Assembly (NCBI RefSeq): GCF_008831285.2
Contig: NC_045149.1
Span: 19,607,035 to 19,671,034, forward strand
Length of the DNA: 64,000 nt
DNA from: Nymphaea colorata
Taxonomy: Eukaryota; Streptophyta; Magnoliopsida; Nymphaeales; Nymphaeaceae
Direction of reading: 5' to 3'
Below, piece after piece: positions 1 through 12,515 of the stretch. The first letter of the stretch is position 1. Each line of letters starts with the position of its first letter. The position numbers were made by a program, and so were the translations under genes. The notes under the pieces are model-generated. The model was given only the letters and a program-made list of their open reading frames with translations. It had not been told where the DNA came from and ran no database searches.

Positions 1-130
1 TAGTCACATGGTGGTTGGTGTGGGCAGTTGCCCACACCAATCTCAAAATTAGTTTAATGTATATGTTAATGTTTTGATATATTTGATTATTATATAAGTA
101 AATGTCTTAAAAAAAATTATAGATATTAAA
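1..130. repeat. Dispersed repeat fragment with a perfect 12-bp-arm hairpin (copy 1)
   Basis: Positions 15-26 and 29-40 are perfect inverted arms around a 2-bp spacer, built on GTGTGGGCA/TGCCCACAC. The same hairpin core and the AT-rich sequence after it recur at 26604-26730, so this is one copy of a dispersed repeat cut by the left window edge. I cannot assign a transposon superfamily. Confidence 0.6.
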
Positions 131-2866
131 TGAGTGTCACCACAAAAAAATATATATATATATAGCTCGGCTAGTTATTCCTTGCACAAGTCAAACTAGT
201 TGAGGAAAAGGGTTCGATGAAGAGTAGTTTAGAGTTGACCAGGTTTGGATTATTAGCCCTGAGACATCCACTTTAGTTGGAAAATCAGCCAGGTCCAGTA
301 CTTGGATCTGGACCAGGATCCAGTTAGGAAAATCCCTTGTGATCCAGGAATTACCGGATCCAATGCAAACGAGTCCTGGATTTTAAAGTCCGAACCGAAC
401 CAGCGAAATGACAGGATCAAGGCAAGGGGGAGCGTCCCGACCAGGGACAGAAGGAGGAAATGGTAATTTCAGTTGATGGGGGGCCAGCTTGCAGGTCCCG
501 GTTCGAGAAGCAGAAACGCCTCGGACTTGAGTTTAATCTTTTTCTCCCTTAGCGAATTTACTAAAAAGCCCTCGAGTGGCCACTCCCCGGTTTTTATGCC
601 GTTCCAGATTCTACCCGACTTAATTATTCATTAATATATTAAAATATTTTAGTAAATAGGTACCGATGTTGACAACACTCGATCTTTAACCCACCTTTGA
701 CCGGACTCTGTGCGTTTGACTCGGTCCATGACCATCCCCAGAAGGTCGTTGACCTTGGCTCGGTCGACAAAAATACGAGGGCAGTGTCCTCATTTCTAGA
801 AATTTTGTGGTAGTTCGGACCGAGCTTATGGTAGTTCGAAATTTTGGGTTGAGGGTACTAATTAAACAAATCGAGCTTACATCTTATATTTAAAAGTTAA
901 ATGTTTCAAATTAATTTCATATATATATATATATATATATAACAATATTTTTTTGAAAAGACAAGTTACGTTTGCAGAATAATTCAATTATTTGAAACAA
1001 ATCGCAGCTCAGCTCGAGACTCACTCATCTAAACGACCCAAGCTTAGACAAGACCAGGAAAAGCCAGGCCTATTAATTGTTCAAAAGGAGAAGGGTAAAT
1101 TGGTAATTAGTCATATGGGGGAGACAGGGCTACTGACATTCTTATTCTTCAAGCTTTTTTTTTTTTTTTTTTTTTTATTGGTGGGTTGGTTTTGCTTTAT
1201 TCTCCCCATAGGGGTCCACAGACAATTGGCAAATCCAATCTTGCCTTTTTCTATCTCACGAATTTAAATTTTTATTAGTTTAACCATGGTTAGTATATTG
1301 CCATGGTTGGTAGTTCACTACAATTATTTAATCATGTAGTCAAATTTTTATTTATCTCCCTCTTCAAGGATAAATACATGATCAATGGCTCACAAAACAG
1401 GGATGGTTACCCAAAAAAAATATATTTTTTCCTTCATTGTTTGATGACCTAATTTATAGGAATATTTTTTTTTTATGAATAAGAAAACAAATTTTTTGAA
1501 GTTTTTTCTTGTAGTGGATGCAAATAAATAGACTGTGAAACAGTCTCAACCACCTTGGTCCAATGGATTCCGTCACTATATCTATATTTAAAAGTTAAAA
1601 ATGATAAAATAAAATAATGGTGATAACAGGCTGATGTAGATTTGAAAAGTTGAGTTTCAATATGCCAACAAGTTGCCTTGGACTGGAATTTGAATTCGGA
1701 TTCATATTAAGATTTACTGTCAAACCGGTGCTCATTTTGGTTTAGATTTCCAACTTTAGATTCATACACAGTGATTGGTAGATCAGATGTCTTGTGTCAT
1801 CTCATCCACTTTAAAACAATTAAGTTTCATGTAGTTTTTTACTTAATATAAGCTAAATTCCCGATGTTTATGAACTATGGATCACATGCTGGATCTAATC
1901 AAATCCACCGAATTCACAAAAATCGTGATTTGGGTCTCGTGATTATGATCTAAAACAAAATCAATGATTCATCATGCGCCTCGTCTTCGTGATTTTAAGA
2001 TCCATCGTTGTATCTAAGAAGCAGGATCCAATGCATGATTTTGACCAACAAACGTTGACAACATGTGCCAAGTTGGATTGGAAAGACGCAACCATTTGAA
2101 TTGCACGTCCATTTACATGAACAAAAAATTAAGCATGTGGTATTAAATTATTTAGCATGTCCTATGTCATGTTGTTGAGAATTATTGTCCATATGTTCCC
2201 CCTAGTTGCTTCCATAACTTTTTCTAACATTCATGATCCTTTTATATAAATATATAGTGACTTCACCTTTTTAAGTCATTCCGCCATCTAACCAAGAATG
2301 TTTGATCAAGATGGTTTAAAAAATAATGAGAAAAAAGTGATAAGACATTTTCATCATTTCATATTGGTTCATATTTTTCTCTTATCCTTTTTCTCTCTCA
2401 AGTATTCGTTGTTTCAAATGAATGTATGAATGGTTAAAATCATCATTCATTCATTCATATATATATATATATATATAAGTGATTATATAAGTGAAGTTAA
2501 TGAATGGTGCTATTCGGAGAGACCCACTTTTGACAAAAGATTTTGGAATGAAGAATGCATCTTCTCTACTTCTAAACCCATGAAAACTTCTTCCTATACC
2601 TTGCGTCCAATTGAGAGAGTATGCTAATTTCGATCACGAATGATTAAACAGGTAAGTAAGATTGCTTGAGATTTACCTCTAGATTTACATTTTTTTTTTC
2701 TTTTAAATCAGTTCTGGTGAACAGAAAATTAGCAACTCATCACTAATTTCTATATTTTAGTAATGATTAGTATTTAGGACTTGGTAATATTTTGTATTGC
2801 GAGCATAAGAATTGCCGGTTGTACCGCGCATTTGCCGCGTCAAATTTTCCGTGAAAATCATCTATT
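131..2866. other. Intergenic, no gene recognised
   Basis: AT-rich non-coding sequence. It holds an (AT)n tract near 919-942, a 22-base poly-T run near 1155-1176 and another (AT)n run near 2459-2477. The short open frames here, such as 992-1267 and 2430-2627, run through the homopolymer or dinucleotide tracts and show no protein family features. Confidence 0.6.
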
Positions 2867-3068
2867 ATGAAAATCTTGATCGAGCTCTGTTTTGGGGGAG
2901 AAATTCGAGTTGGAAGTTGTTCTGAGGAAGCCTCCGGAAAATTCAAGTTCTCTCTCTCGCGAGCTTCTCCCGCGCAATTGGGGGCAAAGCAAGAAGTCCG
3001 ACTGAGGGAAACTAGCAGAACCCGAATTCTCCAGCTCAATCGTTCCTCTCCACTCTTCAGCGGAGGCC

Positions 3069-5488
3069 ATGAAGAAGGCAATGGGCCTCGTTCTCAAGGA
3101 GTCTTCCTCTGGTAAGTCCAAGTTCACGTGGAATCTCAATACACCCATCATCCGTTTCCTTTTCGTCCTACTATGTCTTTATTCCTCCTTCATCTTCTGC
3201 CAACAGCTTCATGGGCGAGATATTGACGATGGTGTGTGTGTGTGTGTGTGTTCCTTATCTTTGTTCGAATGGGGAATGGATCTAGGTTCATTATACCAAC
3301 TGCTGGTTCTGTAATGCTGCGCGACGACGATGTTTATTTTCTGTACTTGATTATTCTCTCTTGGTTTCTGCAAGAACGCTCGAACTTTAATATGTTCTCC
3401 AGATTCCCATTCCCTTGATTTCATGTTTACGAATCGTGGATTTTAGATAACTTGATGCCCAATGAATAGGCTGGTTGGACTGAAGTCTCTTGTATGAAAA
3501 TGTTGCCAAGGGAGACTTCCGTATCACTCAGGACCTGCCCTTGGTACGCTTCTTTGTACCACAAGCCCTCCTAATTCTGTGATGCTTTTAACATGGTGCT
3601 GCAATCTGATGCAGGTGGTGCACGCAAATTGCAGACCTCACCTTCCACACTGGGACAGACAACAGAGTCGCATCTTTGTGATGGTCTTGCCAGAAGCTGT
3701 CTGCATAACTTCTTGAGAGGACGAAACCTCAAATTTGATTAGGTAAGCATGCATCTTACGGGATACATGGTGTGCCCTAGAAAAAAAAATTCTGCTGCAA
3801 TAGCGCAAAAGTATGTTTTGCACGTACTACGAGAATGAGTTTAGAGCATCCATAGGGACCGTTGAAATCTTGTTTGTCAAATCCTCAAGAAAATGTGATG
3901 ACAAGTGTTCAAATTGTTCTTCCATTTTAGGACCGTCTTCCCTTATCCCCATAACTGGAGACATGAACAGACCAGATTCTGTTGGTTCTAGAACTTACTG
4001 AATCTAAACTAACTTAATTTGCACCTGGGATTCAAATTCAGATGTAGAAGATAAATCTACAACGGATAGTAGTTAATCAGTTGTAAAAATTGCATGTAAA
4101 AATTGGACGATACATCCCGCAAGTTCAACTTAATCGATGCGATGTTTTATATGAAATGTGGATCTAATCATTACCACCTCATACACCACTTCTTCCATGG
4201 AGTCTGAATGATCGATTTGGATCTGATTGGACTCTGCCTGAATTCAAACTACTTTGCTACCTGGTCTTTCAGCTAACTAGTAGGACAGTGGCAATGGCAC
4301 AAACAGAGGGCAGAAAAGAAAAGGGAAAATTGAAGATTGTAGAAAACATGAGTCTACAGTTTCATTATATCTCTGTGGTTGCTAGTGATTTACTGGCCTG
4401 AAAACAAAAAGAGAAGTAAATCTCCATACCTTAGGCCATTTGATTTGTTTAAAATGTCTGGTGTTCATCATCACAAGTTATTGGACAATGTCTTCCACTT
4501 CTTACTTGAACCACGTCTCTTTTGAGTAGTAGTGGCATGGAGTGAAACTTATTTGCTTCAAAACTGGAATCTACTGAATTTGAACCCTTGAACTATTGAT
4601 ACCAAGTGATATTCATCTTCAACTTTATAGAACTCCTATCTTGTCATTTTTCTTATTACCATGATCATGACCACTATCATTGTTATATTCACCATGCAAT
4701 ATGTGTCAACACCATTGTTGGCTGTTTCTCTTCATCGTCACTACACTCTTTTGATTAAAGTCATTAAACTATTGCTGATTCTCAGGCGAAGAAAAAGGAG
4801 AAGGAATAAGAAGAGTAAAAGGAGAACCCCAAACTTATGAAAAGTCATTCTCATTCCTTTCTTGGATACAAAATAAGTTGTTCTGATTCAGATAATTTGC
4901 AGAGTTGAGGTAAGTGAACTAGCTCTCCATGTGCTTGAATATTGGTTGCTCATTATTAAAACGTGACAAAGCTTCTTGCCTATTATGTGGATTTGCCTTG
5001 CAATCATTTCCAAAAAATACAAATGTCAGTAACTTTTGTGTAGTGATAAAATCTACATTCCCTCCAACAGAACTTGCAAGTGGATTTGCCTTGCAATCAT
5101 TTCCAAAAAATACAAATGTCAGTAACTTTTGTGTAGTGATAAAATCTACATTCCCTCCAGCAGAACTTGCAAGACGCTTGTGTGTGTGTGTGTGTTAATC
5201 ATCTTGCTGTAAGTGCATCTGATCGTATCAATTCAGCTTGTTTTCTTCAGACCTGCATGTCACTGATTTTTTTACTTTCAGGTGCAGCATGCTTCATTTC
5301 ATTGATTCATGTTTCTAATTTCCTATAATAAATGTTGATAGTGTGATTCATACAGAAGTTTATGCTACCTTTGAAAGATCTTTCCATTACTTTGGATGTT
5401 AAGTAAACAATTTGAACTTTATGCAGATTTAGCAAAGATCGCCAACTCTCTGGGTGCTGGAGCCTCTATTGAGATAGAGTGTTCATAG
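3069..5488 (+). CDS. Possible two-exon small-protein gene (34 aa), function unknown
   Basis: Exon 1 (3069-3111) starts at an ATG after a CT-rich, leader-like stretch. It codes for MKKAMGLVLKESSS and stops in phase 1 at a strong donor (G|GTAAGT). Exon 2 (5427-5488) follows an acceptor (TTTATGCAG), needs exactly one base from exon 1, and reads LAKIANSLGAGASIEIECS then TAG. The phases match and the joined frame has 35 codons including the stop. Composition looks protein-like rather than random. I do not recognise the family; no signal peptide or membrane segment is evident. The 2.3-kb intron holds other splice-like sites near 3472, 3615 and 4786, so the exon structure may differ, or this may be a non-coding transcript or a decayed gene. 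Confidence 0.33.
4988..5173. repeat. 93-bp tandem duplication, two copies
   Basis: Copy 1 is 4988-5080 and copy 2 is 5081-5173. I see a single difference between them (CAACAG against CAGCAG near the end), so the duplication is recent. The unit is a multiple of three, which keeps a chance frame open across both copies. It lies inside the intron proposed for the small gene at 3069-5488. Confidence 0.9.
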
Positions 5489-8299
5489 TAGGTGTAGCTG
5501 AATCATGTAATGGATTGTAAGATTACTCGCTAAATGCGAGCCTTGGACTATTGCCATGTATTATCTTGCAGGTTGTATGATTACTAAAATAATCAAAATG
5601 GATAGCCATCACTGATCTCAATATGAAGACCTTACTTGTTTTGAGCGAAGAATGTGGTAATCAGTCTTTGAAGAAAATGGTTTTAAAAGATTGTAGACCA
5701 GGGGAAAAAATCAAGATGATCTTATGAAAGAGGTCTGCTTAAAACATGGGTCCATGACCATGGGTATTTGAGTTGATTGAAACATTTACTAGACTTATGG
5801 GCCGCTCTGATCATGCATGAGTATGGAGGAAGTCGGATGACTTATTTTGTGTTTTCATTGGATCTACAGTGGCTTGGTATGCTTCTTGTTCTTCTAGAGT
5901 TTGAAATCTATATTGTCTTCTAGGAAGTCACGTCTAATCACGTCCTAGTCGCAATATTAACATATGCCCAATTTGAACACTTGGAGCTTCTATTGATCTT
6001 GTAGAGTACCACATACTCACATAGTCCATTCTAGTTTTAGTTCCAATTTTTTTCTTTCTCCTGGCACTTTTCACTGCATTTAGGACACATTCAAGTGAAA
6101 TAACTTCGCAATTTTGGTAGACTTTGTTACCCTTAATCAGGAAGAAGGAAATGGTAGCAGCAGGTCTTGTTATGATCCTTGATTCAGTTAAATGGAGTGA
6201 AAATGTGAAAGCTAACTAGATGAATAGACATCTATGAAATTTTAGGTATTGACTGTTTGTGTTTTCTTCTCTTTAGCTTTGGTATTTGGATTTTCCTTCA
6301 CCTTCTGTTGTGCCCTAAGAAACCATAAGTTCTTATGTAACATTTTTTTCTCCTTTGTAAGTTCCAATAAACATGGTTGCATCATCAGAGCTTTCCAAAG
6401 CTAAGGAATGTGGAAGTTTCTCTGTTCAAGCATATTACTAGATGAAGTTTTAATATATAATGTAGAACTTGGTTTACGATATGAATGAAAAGGCTATGCT
6501 AAACAAATAGTTGGCTGGCTGCAGAACAATCTGATTATCTGGAAAGAGTAAATTGACTCAACTTATGGTGAAGACTGAAGACTCCATATATGGATCTAGT
6601 AACACTCCTGTGGATCTTGCTAGCTGCATTTTCATTTGATGCCAGTGCAAACCTGCTTTTGTCCTGTAACCTTTTGAAAATATGATCTAGATTCATGAGA
6701 TGGACATGCTACTTTTGTAAGATGTCTGATATAATAGTTGAGGAATATGCACAGTAAAAGCCATATAGACACACACTTACACAAGTGCATGGATGAATGT
6801 ATGTTTATAAGTTGTTGAAAGTTTATTTCAGCGGCAAGCAGCAGCGTGGATCTCAGATCCAAGCTGCTGGTCACAAACCAAGATTTTGAGACCAGACCTC
6901 AAATCCATGGATCTGAGATCCTCTGTGATCTCATATCACAATGGATCTCATAACCACGGTACACAAACATGACCTGAAAGATGGAAACAGCCTTCCTCTT
7001 CCAGATTATAAAAACAGAAATCGAACACATATTCTGGTTCAAACTGTCTTCTCGTGAGTGGATTTCTATTAGTTCTTCTTTAGAAGACGGTTGTTTATTT
7101 TTTATATAGCCAATTCTAGAGTATCGATTAGTTTCTGTTAAGTAGCATTATCTGGGGAATTTAATGCTCTCTTTGTGATTTTGTCGCCTTGTCAGGGGTC
7201 TGTACGTAAGCCTTTCATTTGGTACCCGGATGAGCAGATTACATCTTGTTAGGATTCAATTGGATCAGCAACTGAGAGATGTCACACCACGTAGATGACC
7301 ATAACACATTCATTTAAAGTTCATTGTACATCTAACTGCTGTTTTTCAAGTTGTGCATCAGAAAGTTTGCTCTTAAGTTTAAATGTAAGTGTAAATGACT
7401 ACATGTACGCCAGAAGGTACAAAAAGCTGAGTCTGATATACCATTTTGACGGCTGATGATGTTGTAACTTATTTGACTAAGAGAACAACTTTGTAATGCT
7501 CATAATTGCTTTTCATGATTTACCTGTGCACTGGATATCAATATCTGGTGCAATATCTCCCAAGAGGTTGGCTGTGGAAGATGGTACATGCCTTAATAAT
7601 GAAACATATTTGCCTATTCTGGTTTACAATGGCTGCATTTTCTCATGGAATATTTTGTTCTCCTCTACCTTTAAAATTTTAAACTAAAATATGCTTTGCC
7701 ACGTTGGATCATATTTTAGCCAAACGATTGCTTCTAGGGAACTCGAGGACCTTCATGGTGCTCATGCTAACACAACAATTGGGTCAGATTCTACCACTGG
7801 TAAGCCAATTTTTTATTCACAAGGGGTGATTTCAGACTGGAAATCTGTCTTCACATCCCGACCACAATTTAGGATTCTTTCGATGCCTCTGGCCAGGAAA
7901 GAACGAGGGAGGGCCTATGTAGATACTGGAATTTGAATACTGTGGAACTCACCAAAATATGTTTTTTTTGGTTGATGCCAAGAGAAGAGGTACATCACAC
8001 ACGAAATTTGAATCAGATATGGAATTTACTACCCTCATGAACTGAACTCATGTTTCCATTCAACATTGTGAAGATGGTTATTTAGCTATGCGGTCTGGGT
8101 ACAGAGAGAGAGAGACAGAGAGAGATGAAGGGAGATATATAGCTGACTTGCTCCTAGAGGCTTAACACTCACGGGAATCAAATTGACGACAGGTCCTCTA
8201 CCTGCCCACCAACCTGTCCAGCTATACTAAGCCCCTTGGAGAGAAAGAAGTTCAACCAGCTATACTAAGCCTCTTTGGAGTGAGAGAAGGTGAAAAAGA

Positions 8300-8640
8300 G
8301 AGAGAGAGGTTGATGTTCTGCCAATGGTTTAGGTACAATATGACTGTTTCAGGTCTAAATAGTCGTGGCAGCTCTCTGCAACCCTTTGCTAAGTTGGTGA
8401 AGCCTTTAATACTGCCATTATCAGGCTTTATAATACAATCTGATTTGTAGTGACTTGGGTTAGGTGATTAGGTCATGCTCTTATGATCTTGTTAATAGGG
8501 GAGAGAGAGGCAGCTGGAATGTTTGGCCTCTGTTCTAGGTATAGCACGATAGCTTCAGGTTTAACATATAGCTATGGTGCCTCTTTGCAATCCTTTGCAG
8601 CCAAGTTGCTGAAGCCTTAAGCTCTGTCATTATCAAGCTC
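8300..8640. repeat. Diverged tandem duplication, period about 200 bp
   Basis: The block starting near 8300 and the block starting near 8500 share an ordered series of matches: a GA-rich start, a stretch around TTCAGGT, then GCAACCCTTTGC against GCAATCCTTTGC, AAGTTGGTGAAGCC against AAGTTGCTGAAGCC, and ATTATCAGGCT against ATTATCAAGCT. The copies differ by many substitutions and small indels, so the duplication is old. A smaller 39-bp duplication around CAGCTATACTAAGCC lies just before it (8218 and 8257). Confidence 0.7.
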
Positions 8641-11596
8641 TCCAATAGAATCTGTTCTGCAAATTTTCCCCACAATGTAACAACGAATGGATAGCCAATA
8701 ATTTCTTATCTCTAGGGCGTCCATATCTGAGATGGCCATGCCAAAAGCTTGCGCTAGTTGCTTTTCCCTAGCTCTCTCAATGGTTAGGTATGCTATATTG
8801 GTCACACTTTGTCTGAATGCTGTTGAGCATCATATGACTGGACCAACAACACATTGGACCATTCTAGACCTACAAGCTCAATAACTAGGCACTGTGGCTG
8901 AGCTGCTCGGAATCCGCCTAATTTCATCTGCCTACCAGAGAAAAGGAATTTCTGCTTTATTGAGCTTTATACTTTTCTGCGATTACTTAGTAAAAAATTA
9001 ACGTTCTCCCAAAAGGTCCTTCATTTGGTGCAAATGAGGCGAGACTACGGATGTCACTTTCTCGATCATTTATTAGCGAGAGTTGCACCTCTAGCTTTTA
9101 CAGATTCGCAAACTTCATCCCTGTACGACATGTGGATATTACTGTCAAGCTCTCTTCTACCTCTGCATTCTAATGCCAATCTCTTTATAGTACAAGGAAA
9201 GCCATTTTCATGCTCCCTTTTGTCCTTTTGTAATGCCCATTCACATAGAAAACTTTTCTAGTTGAAACTGTCTTTTGGCCCATAGGCCCTACCACAGAGT
9301 CAGTCCAATTTGACAACTCACCAGTGGTACTAGCACAAAATCATATTGTAGCATTTCCCAAACAGTGGCTGGGGAAGCCTTGGAGAGAGGCTTTCATCAC
9401 CTCCCACCCAAGTCTTTTCACATTATGCCAAGTAGTTTTCCCTATTAAGCAGAAATCAGATAGAAACTATTGCTATTTGACTTTTTGGAAGCATGAGTAG
9501 CCATGATTTGTGTCTTTGGAAACTATTCTTTCACTTATCATGCAAGAAACTCTCAACACTCATCCTGGTCAATTTTGGCTGCTTCTGCTTTGGTAATTTT
9601 TGTCAGGTGGTTGCTGTAGAAACCCTTACATGGTAGACTGAGCCCCACCTTCCTGCAACTGTGATAGACTGAACCATGGAGAAATTAATGTTCCAAGAAC
9701 CATACTGGCCAAGAGCTACAACACCAATTCTTCTTAGGCAATCACACACTTCCAAACTGTAGGTCATTATCACCACCATCATCATATCCTCATCTAGCTA
9801 AAGGCTGAAAGGCTCCATCTTCAATGACCCCAAAAAGTCTCTCATTTTTCAGGATCACTGTTTTGGAGTTTGACTAGCCCTGGGCATCCCTACAAGACCT
9901 AAAGCCCCTGCTTAGCCTTTCCCTGCACCCCTGTAAAATACAAAGGACCCTTCATCACTATCATCAACACCACCACCATGACAGAAAAGCTTGACAAGGT
10001 TGGTCCTAGTGTGATGTTGATCTTGTGGGGGCCAGAGGCCCTACAGGCCCAATCCCTTCGTGACCCCCCATGGATTAAGTAATATTTAAGGGCATGTCTC
10101 CCCATGTACCAACAAACAATGAAGAGGATGGGAGGGTGTGTCTGCTTTTCTCCTCCATGGAAGAGAATCCAAGAGAGGTCCCACAACTGTCTCACTGGAG
10201 TTGAAAATTGGTACAGAGAAAACAAAGGCCCTCACCGGCCTTGTCCCCCACACAGTAATAGAATTGAGAAAGGTGACAAACATTAAATAATGGAGGGTCC
10301 CTCCCACTGAGCAAGCGTACTTTCTGGACCTGCATTTTTTTTTTTTTTTTTTACTGCACTTACCACAATTGCATGTGCATCAGAATCACAATGGCTTCCA
10401 TTCCTTTGAGTTTGGTGGTCCTCTGCGGACCACCACCAATGGCCACGGCCATTGTGCAGCAGTACTCTGTCCCACATCTGCAGCCTGCTAGTGGCTGCGG
10501 GACCCCTTAGCTGCTATTTTCTCTTGTATCTTTGCATTCATATTTTGTGAAATAAGTAGTTAGTGCCATGTACTGTTTCTGATGTAGAAGTTTGAAAGAA
10601 AAGAGAAGCAAGAAGAAAAGGGAAAGCTTGTGAGAAGAATCACTCAACTCTATAGGCCGCTGGCTTCAAAAATAAGCCATGATTGCTAACTTTTGACTTT
10701 TTTTCTGAAGGATCGCAAAAGCTAAGATCTTTAAACTGTGAATATCTTTTTCCTTCTTCCCGCATCATGCACGCACACACTCGATTCCTTGATGAACATT
10801 TCGATGCACAGATATGTAGATCTTTTCCGAGAAGGGATAAGGGGATATTTCTATGTGAAAAAGCAGCGAGCTTTATTCTCATTCACGAGCAATGGAAGAC
10901 AAGTAGACAGCTCATTAGAGCATGTTGGAGGATATGCTAAAGATATTAACTTGGGGGGTATTAGATCCTCTGAATGCACATATCAACTTTTATGATGGTA
11001 CCGGCGAAGTTTAAATATGGTTTTGTGAGCACCAACTTGAACATCTTGTATACGTCTCACTATTAATTCCTTGTGCACCTTCTACCTTTTCTGAAACGAA
11101 GTAAAGAATTGAAGGCACTTTATCATGTCATATACGTTTCAATACTGTTTCAGATGTGCACCTACCTCCTGAAGAAGATTATGATATTTTACATGGTTCT
11201 TTTCTGTTTTTGACAATATCAAATATTTTCATGAGGTGAAACAGAAATTTAAAGATGAAGAATAGGTTTTCTGTTCGTGCATGTCTTACAGTTCGATATG
11301 AAGGATGATTCCCTGAGATTTTGACGGCAAAAATCACTGTTAGAAAAGCTATTGAAAGATTTTCCTAATAGTGGAGCTTGTGTTCTTGGAGTTCCATATG
11401 GTACGTTCCACAGTTCAAAATGGTGCCTGGTTCTCGCTCATTGAAGTACTGAAATTACCAATCAAGAACTTGGAGTATTACGAATGACATGCATGCTAAA
11501 GTGAATCATGTTTGAATCGTACGCCTGTACAAACTGAGAAACGTACAGTTTACTATTTTCAATAGTGGCCATCAAAGAGAGAGAGGGAGCCCCACT

Positions 11597-11732
11597 GATT
11601 GTATTTATGAATAATTTGAAAGCAGGTTTAACTTTTGAAGAAATAACATGTAAACATTTAGTTTGATTGTGTTTATGAATAATTTGAATATAGGTTTAAC
11701 TTTTGAAGGAATAGCATGTAAGTTTTTATGTT
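11597..11732. repeat. 68-bp imperfect tandem duplication
   Basis: Copy 1 starts at 11597 and copy 2 at 11665. Both begin GATTGT(A/G)TTTATGAATAA and continue through AGGTTTAACTTTTGAAG with scattered substitutions. No coding potential. Confidence 0.75.
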
Positions 11733-11824
11733 CTAACAATTTGCACTTAGCTGCTTGAATTAGGGGCAAAGTTGAAGTTAAATGAGAAGCTAATTTCCAA
11801 ATGAAGTATGTTTTAACATAACAC

Positions 11825-11984
11825 TAAGGAGTTTTTTGGCATTATGAACAACATGTGAGTGTTTCAGAAATCTACCTCAAGTGTCCCATAAATTTATTCC
11901 AAACAAGTGACTCATGAATCTACTCCAGTGTAGGTGAATTTTTAAAACACTCACAAGTTGTTCCTAATACCAAATAACCACTAA
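11825..11984. mobile_element. Tourist-like (PIF/Harbinger) MITE
   Basis: Two terminal inverted arms, 11825-11877 and 11932-11984, pair at about 42 of 53 positions by eye. The element proper (11828-11981, about 154 bp) is flanked by TAA on each side (11825-11827 and 11982-11984), the 3-bp target duplication expected of Harbinger insertions. Its ends carry the TTTGG(C/T)ATT core typical of Tourist elements. It has no coding capacity and would depend on a transposase supplied elsewhere. Confidence 0.7.
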
Positions 11985-12483
11985 ACGACTCAATCACTTT
12001 TTATAATTTACAAAAACATGCTAATCAAGTATTCAAGTATTTTTCCTTATCCCATCAAAACGTAAACATGTTTTTTGGTTGCAAATGAACTTTCTCGAGG
12101 AATAAGATCAGGTTTTGATGAAACAGATCATACGTTTAAGTTTTGATTTTCTTTCATTTAACAACTTGTGTTCTATATAATTTGGGTAGTAAAATGAAAG
12201 AAATTAAACATATTTTTGTTACTTCATGAAAATTCAAACATATTTTGTAATGGTTCTTAAAATTGTTAGTTACTATATTCTTTAGATCATATTTAAACAG
12301 GAAAACCACAAAGAAGATGGGACCATTGACAGGCGCTATAATGGAAACGGTTCAGGTGCAGTCTGCCTCAAGACCTAATCGTGTCCTCTACCTTGTCATT
12401 TATCATTTAGACTACAGCAACAACACGACGTTCTATCTCTTCACTTCTGTCGTCCCTTCGTTTCTTATCATAGTTATTCCTCT

Positions 12484-12515
<32 letters not shown>

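Noticed and set aside
3472-3742. Splice-like segments at 3472-3540 and 3615-3742 as extra exons of the 3069 gene
   Set aside because: Every frame I tried hits a stop or shifts frame; kept only as possible non-coding or alternative exons.
7691-7936. 81-codon plus-strand frame that looks mildly protein-like
   Set aside because: No family recognised, no splice partners and no coding neighbours; likely chance.
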